From Lachnospiraceae bacterium (GTDB lineage Bacteria; Bacillota; Clostridia; Lachnospirales; Lachnospiraceae): a DNA stretch of 64,000 nucleotides. The DNA lies in the NCBI GenBank assembly GCA_015057555.1, contig SVEC01000004.1, positions 81,709 through 145,708 of the forward strand, given 5' to 3'. The notes under the pieces were generated by a model. That model was not told where the DNA came from, did no database searches, and worked only from the letters and a program-made list of their open reading frames with translations. Numbering within the stretch: the stretch's first letter is position 1; every line of letters starts with the position of its first letter. Positions 34,291-42,421 of the stretch are shown here, in pieces. Position numbers and translations under genes: made by a program.

Positions 34291-35031
34291 ATGTTAAAGA
34301 GGAATATTGTAATAATCTTATTAATATTATTATGCGTAACTGGTTGCAGAGAAAAACCAGAGGTTATTGTTGTGTCAAATAATACCACTGAAATTATGCT
34401 AGAAGAACTTGTATCAGAGGAAGAGTTTTTAGAATATTATGGTTTAACAAGGGAAGATATAGGTGACTTTGATTTGCAAGCTATGATTGTACATTATGGT
34501 ATAAGCGAAGATATTCTTCATGAAGATAGAGATTTTTGCTTGAAGGAATTAAATGAAAGTATAGAAACTGGCAAAGATTTCAATTGTTATGCATCGGATT
34601 ATATAAGACAAGAGTACAAAAGAATGGCTACTAAGCAGGATGATTTGAAGCAAACCAAGTATATTTTATTGTCATTTGACATACGAGGACAAGGTTGCCT
34701 TTGTTCTCCAAGGCAAATTTTAATAGATGTTAAAAATAAGAAATCCTATTATTCCGACGGTATGAATGTGTGGGATAATTTTTCATATGCAGAGGTTATT
34801 AAGTCGTTAGATGAAAATCAAATAGAAGGAATTTTATCATCGCTTGAAGATAAGAAAATATATAAATGGGAACGTGGTAATGGTGTTATGGGAGATGGAC
34901 CAGGGGATTATTCGTGGAATCTATACTTGGTTATGGGTAGAGGAGATGTAATTGCATATTCTGGTGGTAGCTTGGGTAATAACAAGAAATTCGTTTCTTG
35001 GTACAATGAATTGTTAGAGATAGTGAAGTAG
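34291..35031 (+). CDS. Lipoprotein, candidate immunity protein 2 (tandem paralogue)
   Basis: A 246-residue lipoprotein (lipobox CVTGC) clearly homologous to the preceding one. Shared blocks are EELVSEEEFLEYYG, TREDIGDFDLQAMI, the ATKQDDL stretch, the DVKNKKSYYSD block, KKIYKWERG and VMGRGDVIAY. The paralogues differ most in the middle (residues about 75-130), which could reflect different binding specificity. The ATG at 34291 has AGAGGAAA upstream; a longer frame from 34252 overlaps the previous gene and is unlikely. A terminator follows, closing the island. Confidence 0.7.
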   Translation: MLKRNIVIILLILLCVTGCREKPEVIVVSNNTTEIMLEELVSEEEFLEYYGLTREDIGDFDLQAMIVHYGISEDILHEDRDFCLKELNESIETGKDFNCYASDYIRQEYKRMATKQDDLKQTKYILLSFDIRGQGCLCSPRQILIDVKNKKSYYSDGMNVWDNFSYAEVIKSLDENQIEGILSSLEDKKIYKWERGNGVMGDGPGDYSWNLYLVMGRGDVIAYSGGSLGNNKKFVSWYNELLEIVK

Positions 35032-35082
35032 GAGGTATCTCTGGTAATAACATAAAATCATTTCATGTATAATAAAATTGAT

Positions 35083-35115
35083 AAAGCCTGATATCACATT
35101 GTGGTATCAGGCTTT
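35083..35115. terminator. Bidirectional terminator closing the toxin island
   Basis: AAAGCCTGATA (35083-35093) pairs with TATCAGGCTTT (35105-35115), with T-rich flank. Serves the lipoprotein operon and the convergent aminotransferase gene. Confidence 0.85.
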
Positions 35116-35123
35116 TGGTATAA

Positions 35124-36314
35124 TTATTTCTTATACATCTCGTACAGCTTTTCGAAAGCTGGTATACTTCTCTCCACCATCTCAGTATTTACACAGTAGG
35201 AGATTCTGAAGTGACCAGGGCAGTTGAAACTATCACCAGGAACGATAATAAGATTAAGCTCCTTAGCCGCTCTCCAGCAGAACTCATTTGCATCTGGTGT
35301 AAGTGAGCGTGGGAACATGTAGAAGGTTCCTCCTGGCTCAACTATATGGTAACCGATTCTTGTAAGCTCCTTATATAAGATATTCTTGTTAGTCTCATAG
35401 ATAGATAAGTCACTGGTAGTATCAAGGAACTTCTCCACCGCAAGCTGGATAATAGAAGGTGGACAGTTGTGACCTGTAAATCTTGAAATCTGACCACACA
35501 TTGCCACTATAAGCTTAGCGTCCTTGCAGGCTGGGTTAACAGCCACATAGCCAATTCTCTCACCAGGAAGTGAAAGGGACTTACTAAATGAATAGCAGCA
35601 AAGTGAGTTGTCATAGAAGCTTGATATAAATGGAGCATCTGCTCCCTCAAAAACTATCTCTCTGTATGGCTCATCAGATACAAGATAGATGTCATGACCA
35701 TATTCTTCCTGTTTAGCCCTTAGGATATCAGCCAACTTTTGAATAGTAGCAGTTGAGTAAACAATACCTGATGGGTTATTAGGTGAGTTTACAAGAACTG
35801 CCTGCACATTTGGATTTAAAGCCTTCTCGAAAAGCTCAAAGTTAATCTGGAAGGTTTCGATATCAGCTGGAACTATGGTAAGCTTTGCCCCAGTTCCCTC
35901 TACATAAGGAACATACTCTGGGAAGTAAGGTGCAAAGGTAATAACCTCATCACCATCTTTAACCACACATCTAATAGCATGAGCAACTGCACCAGCAGCA
36001 CCAGTAGTCATAAATATTTCGTCAGCGGTATAGCTCATATCATATCTCTTATTTAAAGACTCTGCTACAGCCTTTCTGGTAGAGTCGATACCAAGGGAAG
36101 GACTATAACCGTGAAGAGCTATAGGGTCCTTTGTCTGGAGAAGCTCTATCATATAGTCAGTAAACTCCTGTGGCGCTGCAACAGAAGGATTACCTAGAGA
36201 ATAATTGTATATATTCTCAGCCCCGATTTCCTTAGCTCTCATATTTGCATATGTAAAAAATTCTCTGATAACAGAGCCCTTGCCTGTCATCTCCTTGTAC
36301 ATTTCGTTAATCAT
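35124..36314 (-). CDS. Class I/II PLP-dependent aminotransferase
   Basis: A 396-residue fold-type I aminotransferase of the AspC/AspB-like group. It has NYSLGNPSVAAP near the start, the MTTGAAGAVAHAI cofactor loop, VNSPNNPSG, VSDEPYREIVF (PLP-binding Asp and Tyr), SFSKSLSLPGERIG with the Schiff-base Lys, and FRISYC near the end with the substrate-carboxylate Arg. Substrate specificity is not evident. GGAGG lies eight bases before the ATG at 36314; the frame extends to 36356 but lacks a site there. Confidence 0.9.
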   Translation of the reverse strand: MINEMYKEMTGKGSVIREFFTYANMRAKEIGAENIYNYSLGNPSVAAPQEFTDYMIELLQTKDPIALHGYSPSLGIDSTRKAVAESLNKRYDMSYTADEIFMTTGAAGAVAHAIRCVVKDGDEVITFAPYFPEYVPYVEGTGAKLTIVPADIETFQINFELFEKALNPNVQAVLVNSPNNPSGIVYSTATIQKLADILRAKQEEYGHDIYLVSDEPYREIVFEGADAPFISSFYDNSLCCYSFSKSLSLPGERIGYVAVNPACKDAKLIVAMCGQISRFTGHNCPPSIIQLAVEKFLDTTSDLSIYETNKNILYKELTRIGYHIVEPGGTFYMFPRSLTPDANEFCWRAAKELNLIIVPGDSFNCPGHFRISYCVNTEMVERSIPAFEKLYEMYKK

Positions 36315-36414
36315 TAATCTGTCCTCCAGTATTTTGATATGAAAAATTGAATTCATTATATCAAAAGCCGTAGGAAAATAAAATAGAAAAATAAAATAGA
36401 CAAAAAGTAAATGT

Positions 36415-36459
36415 AAAAAGGTGATGTGACTCCGGGGAGGAAATCAACATCACCTTTTT
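36415..36459. terminator. Palindromic hairpin upstream of the aminotransferase gene
   Basis: AAAAAGGTGATGT (36415-36427) pairs with ACATCACCTTTTT (36447-36459). It is terminator-like in both directions, yet no gene ends beside it. It may end an unseen short RNA or act as an attenuator. The 36460-36576 stretch shows nothing else recognisable. Confidence 0.55.
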
Positions 36460-36576
36460 GAGGGGAGAGAGGATTCAAATATATGAAAAGCTCTTACAAG
36501 TGATAATATACAAGGTAAATGTGTTTAAAATATGTTCTAAATGTGAAGATTTGTTCACATTTTGGGGATTAATAAA

Positions 36577-36699
36577 ACGGCTGTGGGCCATAACTTAGAA
36601 ACCGGGCGCGGCAGGGGTGATGCGCAGCTGACCGTTGTAGTGTCAGCGAAGCATTATCCCCTAGACAGACCGGGAGAGTAGGTAGCAACCCACAGCCGT
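36577..36699 (+). repeat. Dispersed structured intergenic repeat, copy B
   Basis: Arms ACGGCTGTGGG (36577-36587) and CCCACAGCCGT (36689-36699) enclose the cleanest copy of the core. In order the core reads ACCGGGCGCGGCAGGGG, TGATGCGCAGCTGACCG, TTGTAGTGTCAGCGAAGC, ATTATCCCCTAG, ACAGACCGGG. TGATGC/GCATTA and GCTGAC/GTCAGC can pair, as can the CAGGGG/CCCCTAG and CCGG ends, giving one long branched rod. It lies downstream of the chemoreceptor gene. Confidence 0.85.
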
Positions 36700-36708
36700 C
36701 TATATAGT

Positions 36709-36756
36709 AAGACATAAAAAAGAACCTGTCCACGGACAGGTTCTTTTTTATGTCTT
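36709..36756 (-). terminator. Long terminator of the chemoreceptor gene
   Basis: A 23-bp perfect stem: arm 36709-36731 ending GAACCTGTCC with arm 36734-36756 beginning GGACAGGTTC. A/T runs on both sides act as the U tract. It overlaps the stop codon of the gene that ends at 36755. Confidence 0.85.
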
Positions 36757-37348
36757 ACTGGCGTGCCAAATCTCTAACACACTTATCTAACTGCTGAAGA
36801 GTCTTCTGAACTGAGTCATTGATAACTCCTGACTCGTGAGCCATCTTACCGAACTCATGAGCAACAACTGTAAATCCACGACCAGCCTCACCAGCTCTAG
36901 CTGCTTCGATAGAAGCGTTAAGTGCAAGGATGTTTTGCTTATTCTCAATCTTCTTAAGTCCCTGAGATTTAATGAGAAGCTCCTTAATAAGGTCTGCAGC
37001 GCCCTCTATCTCACTGATAAAGCTTTCCTGCATCTCTGTAAATGAAGCTTTTCTAAATGAAGCCTCCATAAGGTTCTGGATAGATGAAGCAAGAAGCTGT
37101 CCAGCCGCTTCAACTGTCTCCTCATCTGCATCTTCGTCAAGTGGTCCACCGATGATAGAAGCAACGATTACGTCATCAACCTCGATGTCTTCGCTAAAAG
37201 CTTCGATATTATCACGTGAAAAACCAAGCTTATTTGAAAGGAAATTACCCTCATCATCTAATACTACAGCTATCATGTTTGTAGCGGCAGCCCATTTCTC
37301 CAATAGCTCCTCAAGAGCACTGATATCTAAATAATCCTGTACTGTCAT
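36755..37348 (-). CDS. Short soluble chemoreceptor-like protein (PocR-like sensor plus MCP signalling tip)
   Basis: Only 197 residues, with no membrane span. Residues 1-95 resemble a PocR-type sensor, starting [15 protein letters not shown] and [17 protein letters not shown], but shorter than the family norm. Residues 100-190 contain the highly conserved MCP hairpin tip, [19 protein letters not shown] and [16 protein letters not shown], that contacts CheA/CheW. The usual long coiled coils and methylation regions are almost absent. It would signal from the cytoplasm. No che or fla gene is nearby. GGAGGGTATAGCT lies before the ATG at 37348. Confidence 0.82.
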   Translation of the reverse strand: MTVQDYLDISALEELLEKWAAATNMIAVVLDDEGNFLSNKLGFSRDNIEAFSEDIEVDDVIVASIIGGPLDEDADEETVEAAGQLLASSIQNLMEASFRKASFTEMQESFISEIEGAADLIKELLIKSQGLKKIENKQNILALNASIEAARAGEAGRGFTVVAHEFGKMAHESGVINDSVQKTLQQLDKCVRDLARQ

Positions 37349-37485
37349 AGCTATACCCTCCTATACGTCTAGTCCTATCTAATATTCTATAAAATTTTCC
37401 TACAAATTTCAACATAAATTATGTCAAATAAAGAAAAATGTTTACATTTAAATTATTAATTACTAAAATAGAGGAGGTATAAGGT

Positions 37486-37518
37486 GTGGAAAGTGGAAAT
37501 ATGCTCCATTTTATATAA
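37486..37518 (+). CDS. Possible 10-codon leader peptide before tatD
   Basis: GAGGAGG lies a few bases before a GTG that opens a 10-codon frame (GTG GAA AGT GGA AAT ATG CTC ...TAA). The ribosome site is better than that of tatD itself. It may be chance or a leader affecting tatD translation. Confidence 0.25.
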   Translation: MESGNMLHFI

Positions 37519-37542
37519 AAAATTAAAGTTGGGAGAATTTAG

Positions 37543-38316
37543 ATGAGAATTTTTGATACACATGCTCACTATGATGACAGAGCATTTAATGAGGATAGAG
37601 AAGAGCTAATAATGTCCCTTAAGGACAAGGGAGTGGAGGCAGTTACTAATATTGGTGTAAGCCTTAATTCGTCTAGGGTTGCAGTAGAGTATACTAAGAA
37701 GTACGATTTCTTCTATGGAACAGTCGGTGTGCATCCTTCAGATATAGATGAGATGGAGCAAATGGATGAAATACCACTTCTTAAGGAACTGGCGCTAGCT
37801 AACGAGAAAATCGTAGCCATAGGAGAGATAGGTCTTGATTATCACTATGACAATATTGATAAGGCGGTCCAGCAAAAATGGTTTGCAGCCCAGATGGACC
37901 TTGCCAGGGAGCTTAAGCTTCCTATAGTTGTCCACAGTCGTGACGCAGCAAAGGATACCCTGGATATAATGAGAGCGTCTAATGCCAGGGACATAGGCGG
38001 TGTGGTGCACTGCTATTCCTACTCCAAGGAGCAGGCTAGAGACTATCTTAATATGGGATATTATTTTGGTATTGGTGGAGTACTAACCTTCAAGAATGCA
38101 AAGGCAATTAAGGAGGTTGTGGACTATGTACCACTTAGCAATATTGTACTTGAGACAGATTCACCTTATCTGTCACCAGATCCATTTCGTAGTAAGAGAA
38201 ATGATTCCTCAAGACTTCCTTACGTGGCAGCGGCTATCGCTGATATAAAGCGTGTATCAGTAGAGCAGGTTTATGAGGAGACATGGAATAATGCGTTGAA
38301 GTTATATAGATTGTAG
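37543..38316 (+). CDS. tatD: TatD-family metal-dependent hydrolase (DNase)
   Basis: A 257-residue TIM-barrel nuclease. Metal ligands are visible in FDTHAHYDD (HxH), AIGEIGLDYH (Glu), PIVVHSRDA (His), GVVHCYS (His) and LETDSPYLSPDP (Asp). TatD proteins are 3'-5' deoxyribonucleases proposed in repair and RNA/DNA quality control. It is followed eight bases later by ksgA, a common pairing in Firmicutes. GGGAG precedes the ATG. Confidence 0.95.
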   Translation: MRIFDTHAHYDDRAFNEDREELIMSLKDKGVEAVTNIGVSLNSSRVAVEYTKKYDFFYGTVGVHPSDIDEMEQMDEIPLLKELALANEKIVAIGEIGLDYHYDNIDKAVQQKWFAAQMDLARELKLPIVVHSRDAAKDTLDIMRASNARDIGGVVHCYSYSKEQARDYLNMGYYFGIGGVLTFKNAKAIKEVVDYVPLSNIVLETDSPYLSPDPFRSKRNDSSRLPYVAAAIADIKRVSVEQVYEETWNNALKLYRL

Positions 38317-38324
38317 GAGAAATT

Positions 38325-39182
38325 ATGGAAAAATTAAGCAACCCACAGATAACCATTGAGATAATTAAAAAGTATGATTTTGCATTTCAGAAAAGGTTCG
38401 GCCAGAACTTTCTTATAGACGGCAGAGTTATAGACAAAATTATAGCCGCGGCAAATATTACCAAGGAGGACACTGTTCTTGAGATAGGTCCGGGAATTGG
38501 AACTATGACACAATACTTGGCGGAGGCAGCAGGTCAGGTTATTGCCGTGGAAATCGATAAAAATCTTCTGCCAATATATGAGGAAACCCTGGCAGATTAT
38601 GACAATGTAACAATAATAAATAACGACATATTAAAGGTTGATATTCATGAGCTGATAAAGGGAAAGGCTGATAAGGTAAAGGTGGTTGCAAACCTACCTT
38701 ATTACATCACAACACCTATAATTATGGGACTTTTTGAGAATCATATACCAGCGGAATCCATTACAGTAATGGTACAAAAGGAGGTTGCTGACAGAATGCA
38801 ATCAGGTCCTGGAAGTAAGGATTACGGTGCTCTTTCTCTGGCGGTTCAGTACTACGCCCAGCCTTATATCGTGGCAAATGTACCACCTAACTGCTTTATG
38901 CCTAGACCAAATGTAGGTTCAGCAGTTATAAGACTTACCAGCTGGGAGAATCCACCGGTGACAGTTAAGGATGAAAAGCTGATGTTTAAGCTTATTAGAG
39001 CTTCATTTAATCAGAGAAGAAAGACGCTTCAAAATGGTATTAACAACTCGCCTGACTTAAGCTTTACTAAGGAACAGGTGGTGGAGGCTCTTAGAGAGAT
39101 GGGACTTTCTGAAACAGTAAGAGGAGAAGCCCTAACCCTAGAGCAGTTCGCGAGGCTAAGTGATTTTTTACAGGAGCAATAG
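38325..39182 (+). CDS. ksgA: 16S rRNA dimethyladenosine transferase
   Basis: Dimethylates two adjacent adenines in helix 45 of 16S rRNA late in 30S assembly. The 285 residues show QKRFGQNFLID, the SAM motif VLEIGPGIGTMTQYL, the catalytic NLPYYITTPI (N-L-P-Y) and a C-terminal RASFNQRRKTLQN. AGGAG precedes the ATG. It is co-transcribed with tatD. Confidence 0.96.
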   Translation: MEKLSNPQITIEIIKKYDFAFQKRFGQNFLIDGRVIDKIIAAANITKEDTVLEIGPGIGTMTQYLAEAAGQVIAVEIDKNLLPIYEETLADYDNVTIINNDILKVDIHELIKGKADKVKVVANLPYYITTPIIMGLFENHIPAESITVMVQKEVADRMQSGPGSKDYGALSLAVQYYAQPYIVANVPPNCFMPRPNVGSAVIRLTSWENPPVTVKDEKLMFKLIRASFNQRRKTLQNGINNSPDLSFTKEQVVEALREMGLSETVRGEALTLEQFARLSDFLQEQ

Positions 39183-39272
39183 ATTATTGTCATAAACTAA
39201 ACCTTTACAACATATATATAACTTAGTGTCATAAGCAGTAAGCTTATATGTAAGTGTGAAAGGTGAGGTTGA

Positions 39273-40139
39273 ATGCGGGATAGATGGGTGTCCTATATCT
39301 TTAGATATAAGGACTATAAGAAATGTGAAAACGCAGGCTTTATAAAGATAATGAGGACAAGCAAGGGGAATGTGGAGCAGGCTAAGGTGGAAATAGGCCT
39401 GAAGCTCTGCAAGCCTCTTATGTGTCGATGCAGAGTATATTTTATATATGATGGGAGAGAGCTTACTCCTATGGAGGAGCTTCTTATTGGTCCAGAGGAA
39501 AAAGACGTAATAAGTATCAAGAAGTTTGTAAACTGGAAGGGTTTTCTGAAGGAAGGGTGTACCCCTAAGGATTTTGATGGAGTGTTATTTGCTGTAGATG
39601 ATGGAGATACCTTGATGTCCTTATGGGTAGATAAGAATATAAAAATCCAGAATCTTCAGGTGGCTACCACGGTGGAAGAACCAGAAGATAAGATTGATAT
39701 TATCCCTATGCCGGAGTATTTAAAAAAGCATGAGATGAATGAGGAGCCAAAGAAAAGCATAGAGTCTGGCAGGGAACCTGAGGATGCCATAGAGCAGATG
39801 CTTAAAACTGGTCTCAAGTTACCTCTTTTTATGGATAGTCCATTCAAGGACTGTATAAAGATAGTTCCCCAGGATATAGGGAAATTACCTATGGCTAATT
39901 GGAAGCTGGGACAAAATAGCTTTCTAACCCATGGATATTACAGATACAAGTACATAATGCTGGGGAAGGTAAATTATAGTGGGCAGGAAACTCTTGTTTT
40001 AGGAGTGCCGGGAGTATATACCAACAAGGAAAAATATTTGGCGAATATGTTTGGCTTTAGCTTGTTTATTCCAGTAAAAAAAGCAGACACGAAAACCGGC
40101 TGCTTTGGTTACTGGGTTTGGGAGGTAATGAGGCAGTAG
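39273..40139 (+). CDS. Lachnospiraceae-type protein of unknown function
   Basis: A 288-residue soluble protein. An N-terminal region of about 120 residues is strand-rich and Cys/Trp/Lys-containing (NAGFIKIMRTS; MCRCRVYFIYDG; VLFAVDDGDTLMSLWVD). A low-complexity Glu/Pro/Lys linker spans about 125-165. The C-terminal block has IVPQDIGKLP, NSFLTHGYYRYKYIMLGKV and the final FGYWVWEV. I do not recognise a catalytic motif. It may be a DUF6128-type protein, an assignment from memory only. The last 31 bases overlap the convergent GNAT gene. Confidence 0.55.
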   Translation: MRDRWVSYIFRYKDYKKCENAGFIKIMRTSKGNVEQAKVEIGLKLCKPLMCRCRVYFIYDGRELTPMEELLIGPEEKDVISIKKFVNWKGFLKEGCTPKDFDGVLFAVDDGDTLMSLWVDKNIKIQNLQVATTVEEPEDKIDIIPMPEYLKKHEMNEEPKKSIESGREPEDAIEQMLKTGLKLPLFMDSPFKDCIKIVPQDIGKLPMANWKLGQNSFLTHGYYRYKYIMLGKVNYSGQETLVLGVPGVYTNKEKYLANMFGFSLFIPVKKADTKTGCFGYWVWEVMRQ

Positions 40140-40666
40140 CGAACTATATCCTCATCCTTGCCCATAATATTTGCACTTTTTGGTTCGACACGTCCTACCT
40201 GAAAGCCTAGCTTAGTGGCCAAGCGAATAGAAGAATAATTTTCAGGGTGAATTCTGGCATGAAAAACATTTATTCCATATGCGCTAGAAATTAGAGGGAT
40301 TAGATGACTTAAAACCTCATAGGCAATGCCCTGATTTTGATATAGGGAATCTACCTTATAACCAATCTCTGAGTAGGACATATTTAGCTTAAAATAAAAA
40401 TTAAAATTAACGGCTCCAATAATTCGATTAGGATTGGATGGACTGTAGATATAGTATCGTACAAAGGAACCATCCAGGTAGGCTTTTCTTTCTCTAGAAA
40501 GCATGGCGGTATGGTAGTCTATGGTGTAGAAATTTATAGGTCTGGTGGGCTCGAATTTCTCGAAGGCTAGCTTGTTTCTCAGGTACAAATCAAGTACATT
40601 TTTTGCCTTGGTTTCGTTTTCTACCTTAAGAATATAATGCTTTGTTTTTGTTTCTAGTGGTCCCAT
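40109..40666 (-). CDS. GNAT-family N-acetyltransferase
   Basis: A 185-residue acetyltransferase of the RimJ/RimL group. The fold runs from ETKTKHYILK through a GAVNFNFYFKLNMSYSEIGY strand region to NQGIAYEVLSHLI (motif A, an acetyl-CoA loop with less Gly than usual) and ENYSSIRLATKLGFQVGR (motif B). The substrate is unknown; some relatives acetylate ribosomal proteins. AAGGGGAG before the ATG at 40666 supports this start over 40690. Its 3' end overlaps the convergent 39273 gene. Confidence 0.85.
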   Translation of the reverse strand: MGPLETKTKHYILKVENETKAKNVLDLYLRNKLAFEKFEPTRPINFYTIDYHTAMLSRERKAYLDGSFVRYYIYSPSNPNRIIGAVNFNFYFKLNMSYSEIGYKVDSLYQNQGIAYEVLSHLIPLISSAYGINVFHARIHPENYSSIRLATKLGFQVGRVEPKSANIMGKDEDIVRYCLITSQTQ

Positions 40667-40752
40667 AGCTACTCCCCTTATATGATACATAGGCTATCAT
40701 ATAGTATATAAAATAATATATTTTATGTCACGAAGAAAATGAGGAAAATATT

Positions 40753-41250
40753 ATGAAAGTTACAAGAGAAAAAGAAGATAAAAGATTTATGAGACAAGCC
40801 CTTACCCTGGCTAAGAAGGCTGACGTAAAGGGAGATGTACCCATAGGTTGCGTTATTGTGTACGAGGGAAAGGTGATTGCCAGAGGCTACAACAGGCGAA
40901 ATGCAGACAAAACCACCTTGGCACATGCGGAGATATTGGCTATAAAAAAGGCCTCAAAGGTTATAGGTGATTGGAGATTAGAGGATTGTACTATGTATGT
41001 AACTCTTGAGCCTTGTCAAATGTGTGCCGGAGCCATAGTTCAGGCTAGAATCCCAAGAGTGGTTATAGGCTGTATGAATCCTAAGGCAGGCTGTGCAGGT
41101 TCAATTATAAATCTTCTTGATATGAAGCAGTTTAACCATCAGGTTGAAACTACCAAGGGTGTTTTAGAGGAGGAATGCTCCCTTCTGTTGAAGGAATTTT
41201 TTGCTAGACTAAGAGAGAGTAAAAAACCGAAAAATCTTGACTTAACATAA
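40753..41250 (+). CDS. tadA: tRNA-specific adenosine deaminase
   Basis: Converts A34 to inosine in tRNA-Arg(ACG). The 165 residues contain the zinc deaminase motifs AHAEILAI (HAE with the catalytic Glu) and EPCQMCAGA (PCxxC), with VPIGCVIV upstream. The stop is followed by the SRP RNA, and the tadA-SRP RNA order matches that of Bacillus and many Clostridia. GAGG lies before the ATG. Confidence 0.95.
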   Translation: MKVTREKEDKRFMRQALTLAKKADVKGDVPIGCVIVYEGKVIARGYNRRNADKTTLAHAEILAIKKASKVIGDWRLEDCTMYVTLEPCQMCAGAIVQARIPRVVIGCMNPKAGCAGSIINLLDMKQFNHQVETTKGVLEEECSLLLKEFFARLRESKKPKNLDLT

Positions 41251-41349
41251 TTATTTATATATACTTATGTATTGATAGTCGGATACTAGGACTTTGTATT
41301 GTATATAGAGAAAAAAGTACTAGATCTTATATTGTAATCGAATCATAGC

Positions 41350-41378
41350 TTGATGCTTCAATCTATGATTGATATAAA
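41350..41378 (+). promoter_or_regulatory. Promoter of the SRP RNA
   Basis: TTGATG (41350-41355), a 17-base spacer and TATAAA (41373-41378), a few bases before the 5' end of the RNA. Confidence 0.55.
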
Positions 41379-41381
41379 TTT

Positions 41382-41643
41382 CCGTGCAGCTGGGGAGTTA
41401 GCGGTGCCCTGTACTCGCAATCCGCTATAGCGAGAGTGATGGCCGGCCTCGGGTTGTTTCTTGTAGGGCTGCCCTTGGTAAGTGGCGTTGATGTTTGGGT
41501 CTCGCGCGACAGAAACCTATGAACCGTGTCAGGTCGGGAACGAAGCAGCACTAAGTAGGACCTTCTGGGTGCCGTGAGGTTGCCTGGACTGAGTTAACTG
41601 CTAAGGTAACGCCTATGAGCGTTTCACAAAGCTGGTCGCACGG
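41382..41643 (+). ncRNA. ffs: Signal recognition particle RNA, large Bacillus type
   Basis: About 262 bases. The ends CCGTGC (41382) and GCACGG (41638-41643) pair. The universal domain IV appears at about 41530-41570: GTCAGGTCGGGAACGAAGCA with the symmetric and asymmetric loops that bind Ffh, followed by GCACTAAGTAGG. The extra 5' and 3' sequences form an Alu-like domain, as in Bacillus scRNA. The false frames on either strand here are shadows of the RNA. From 41644 to 41752 the sequence is AT-rich without a clear terminator. Confidence 0.93.
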
Positions 41644-41752
41644 TTAAAAAAGTATTAAATTTTCTAAAATATATAGCTTTTTTGCTAAAAAAATGTTATT
41701 ATTAGGAATAATGCTAAAGATGCGTTAATTTCCAGATTTAAGGGGCGAAATT

Positions 41753-42349
41753 ATGAACTACGCAGAGATAATAGAATATGTAAAGAAGATGACTTCGGAC
41801 AATGGTAGACCACCAAACTATCCATTTAGAAGCCGTTTTGAACATACTATGAGAGTTTACAGATGGGCTATAAAGCTTCAGTCCAAGCTGGGCGGAGATT
41901 TAGATATTATAGCTTTAGCAGCTCTCTTACATGACATAGGCTGGGATGAAAGTGGTGACAGACCTCACGGAGAGGTTGGTGCCGAGCTTGCAGTTGAATA
42001 TTTGGATAGTATAGGCGTTGACCCTGAGATAATCAGAAGAGTTGGCGAGATTATTATGATACACGAGGATAAGGAAACAGATGCGGATTTATCCATAGAG
42101 TGTAAGATAGTTATGGATGCGGACTTACTTGATGAGGTAGGTGCCGTTGGCGTTCTTTGGGATGCTATGGCAACAGCCTGTGAGGATGAGCCAAGCTACA
42201 AGAAGGCATATTACAGAATTAAGAATTATTACAGAATTAACAGACCTAAGATTAGAAGATGTAAGACAGATACAGCCAGAGCAGAGTATGCTAAGCGTAT
42301 GCAGATGATTGAGAGTTACATCTCCCAGTTAGAGAAGGAATTGTTTTAG
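41753..42349 (+). CDS. HD-domain phosphohydrolase
   Basis: A 198-residue protein. The HD pattern is clear: FEHTMRVYRWA (first His), LLHDIGWDES (His-Asp), GEIIMIHEDKE and the later VMDADLLDEVG (Asp). Such proteins hydrolyse phosphomonoesters or nucleotides; the substrate is not evident. GGGGCG precedes the ATG. A terminator follows 6 bases after the stop. Confidence 0.85.
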   Translation: MNYAEIIEYVKKMTSDNGRPPNYPFRSRFEHTMRVYRWAIKLQSKLGGDLDIIALAALLHDIGWDESGDRPHGEVGAELAVEYLDSIGVDPEIIRRVGEIIMIHEDKETDADLSIECKIVMDADLLDEVGAVGVLWDAMATACEDEPSYKKAYYRIKNYYRINRPKIRRCKTDTARAEYAKRMQMIESYISQLEKELF

Positions 42350-42355
42350 TTAAGG

Positions 42356-42391
42356 AATAAAGTGAAGTGTTGAAAAACAATTCACTTTATT
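42356..42391 (+). terminator. Intrinsic terminator after the HD gene
   Basis: AATAAAGTGAA (42356-42366) pairs perfectly with TTCACTTTATT (42381-42391), followed by TTGATTT. Confidence 0.8.
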
Positions 42392-42421
42392 TTGATTTAT
42401 GGAAAAAATCAGGAGAATATC

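Noticed and set aside
41363..41551. 62-codon minus-strand frame
   Set aside because: It lies on the antisense of the SRP RNA.
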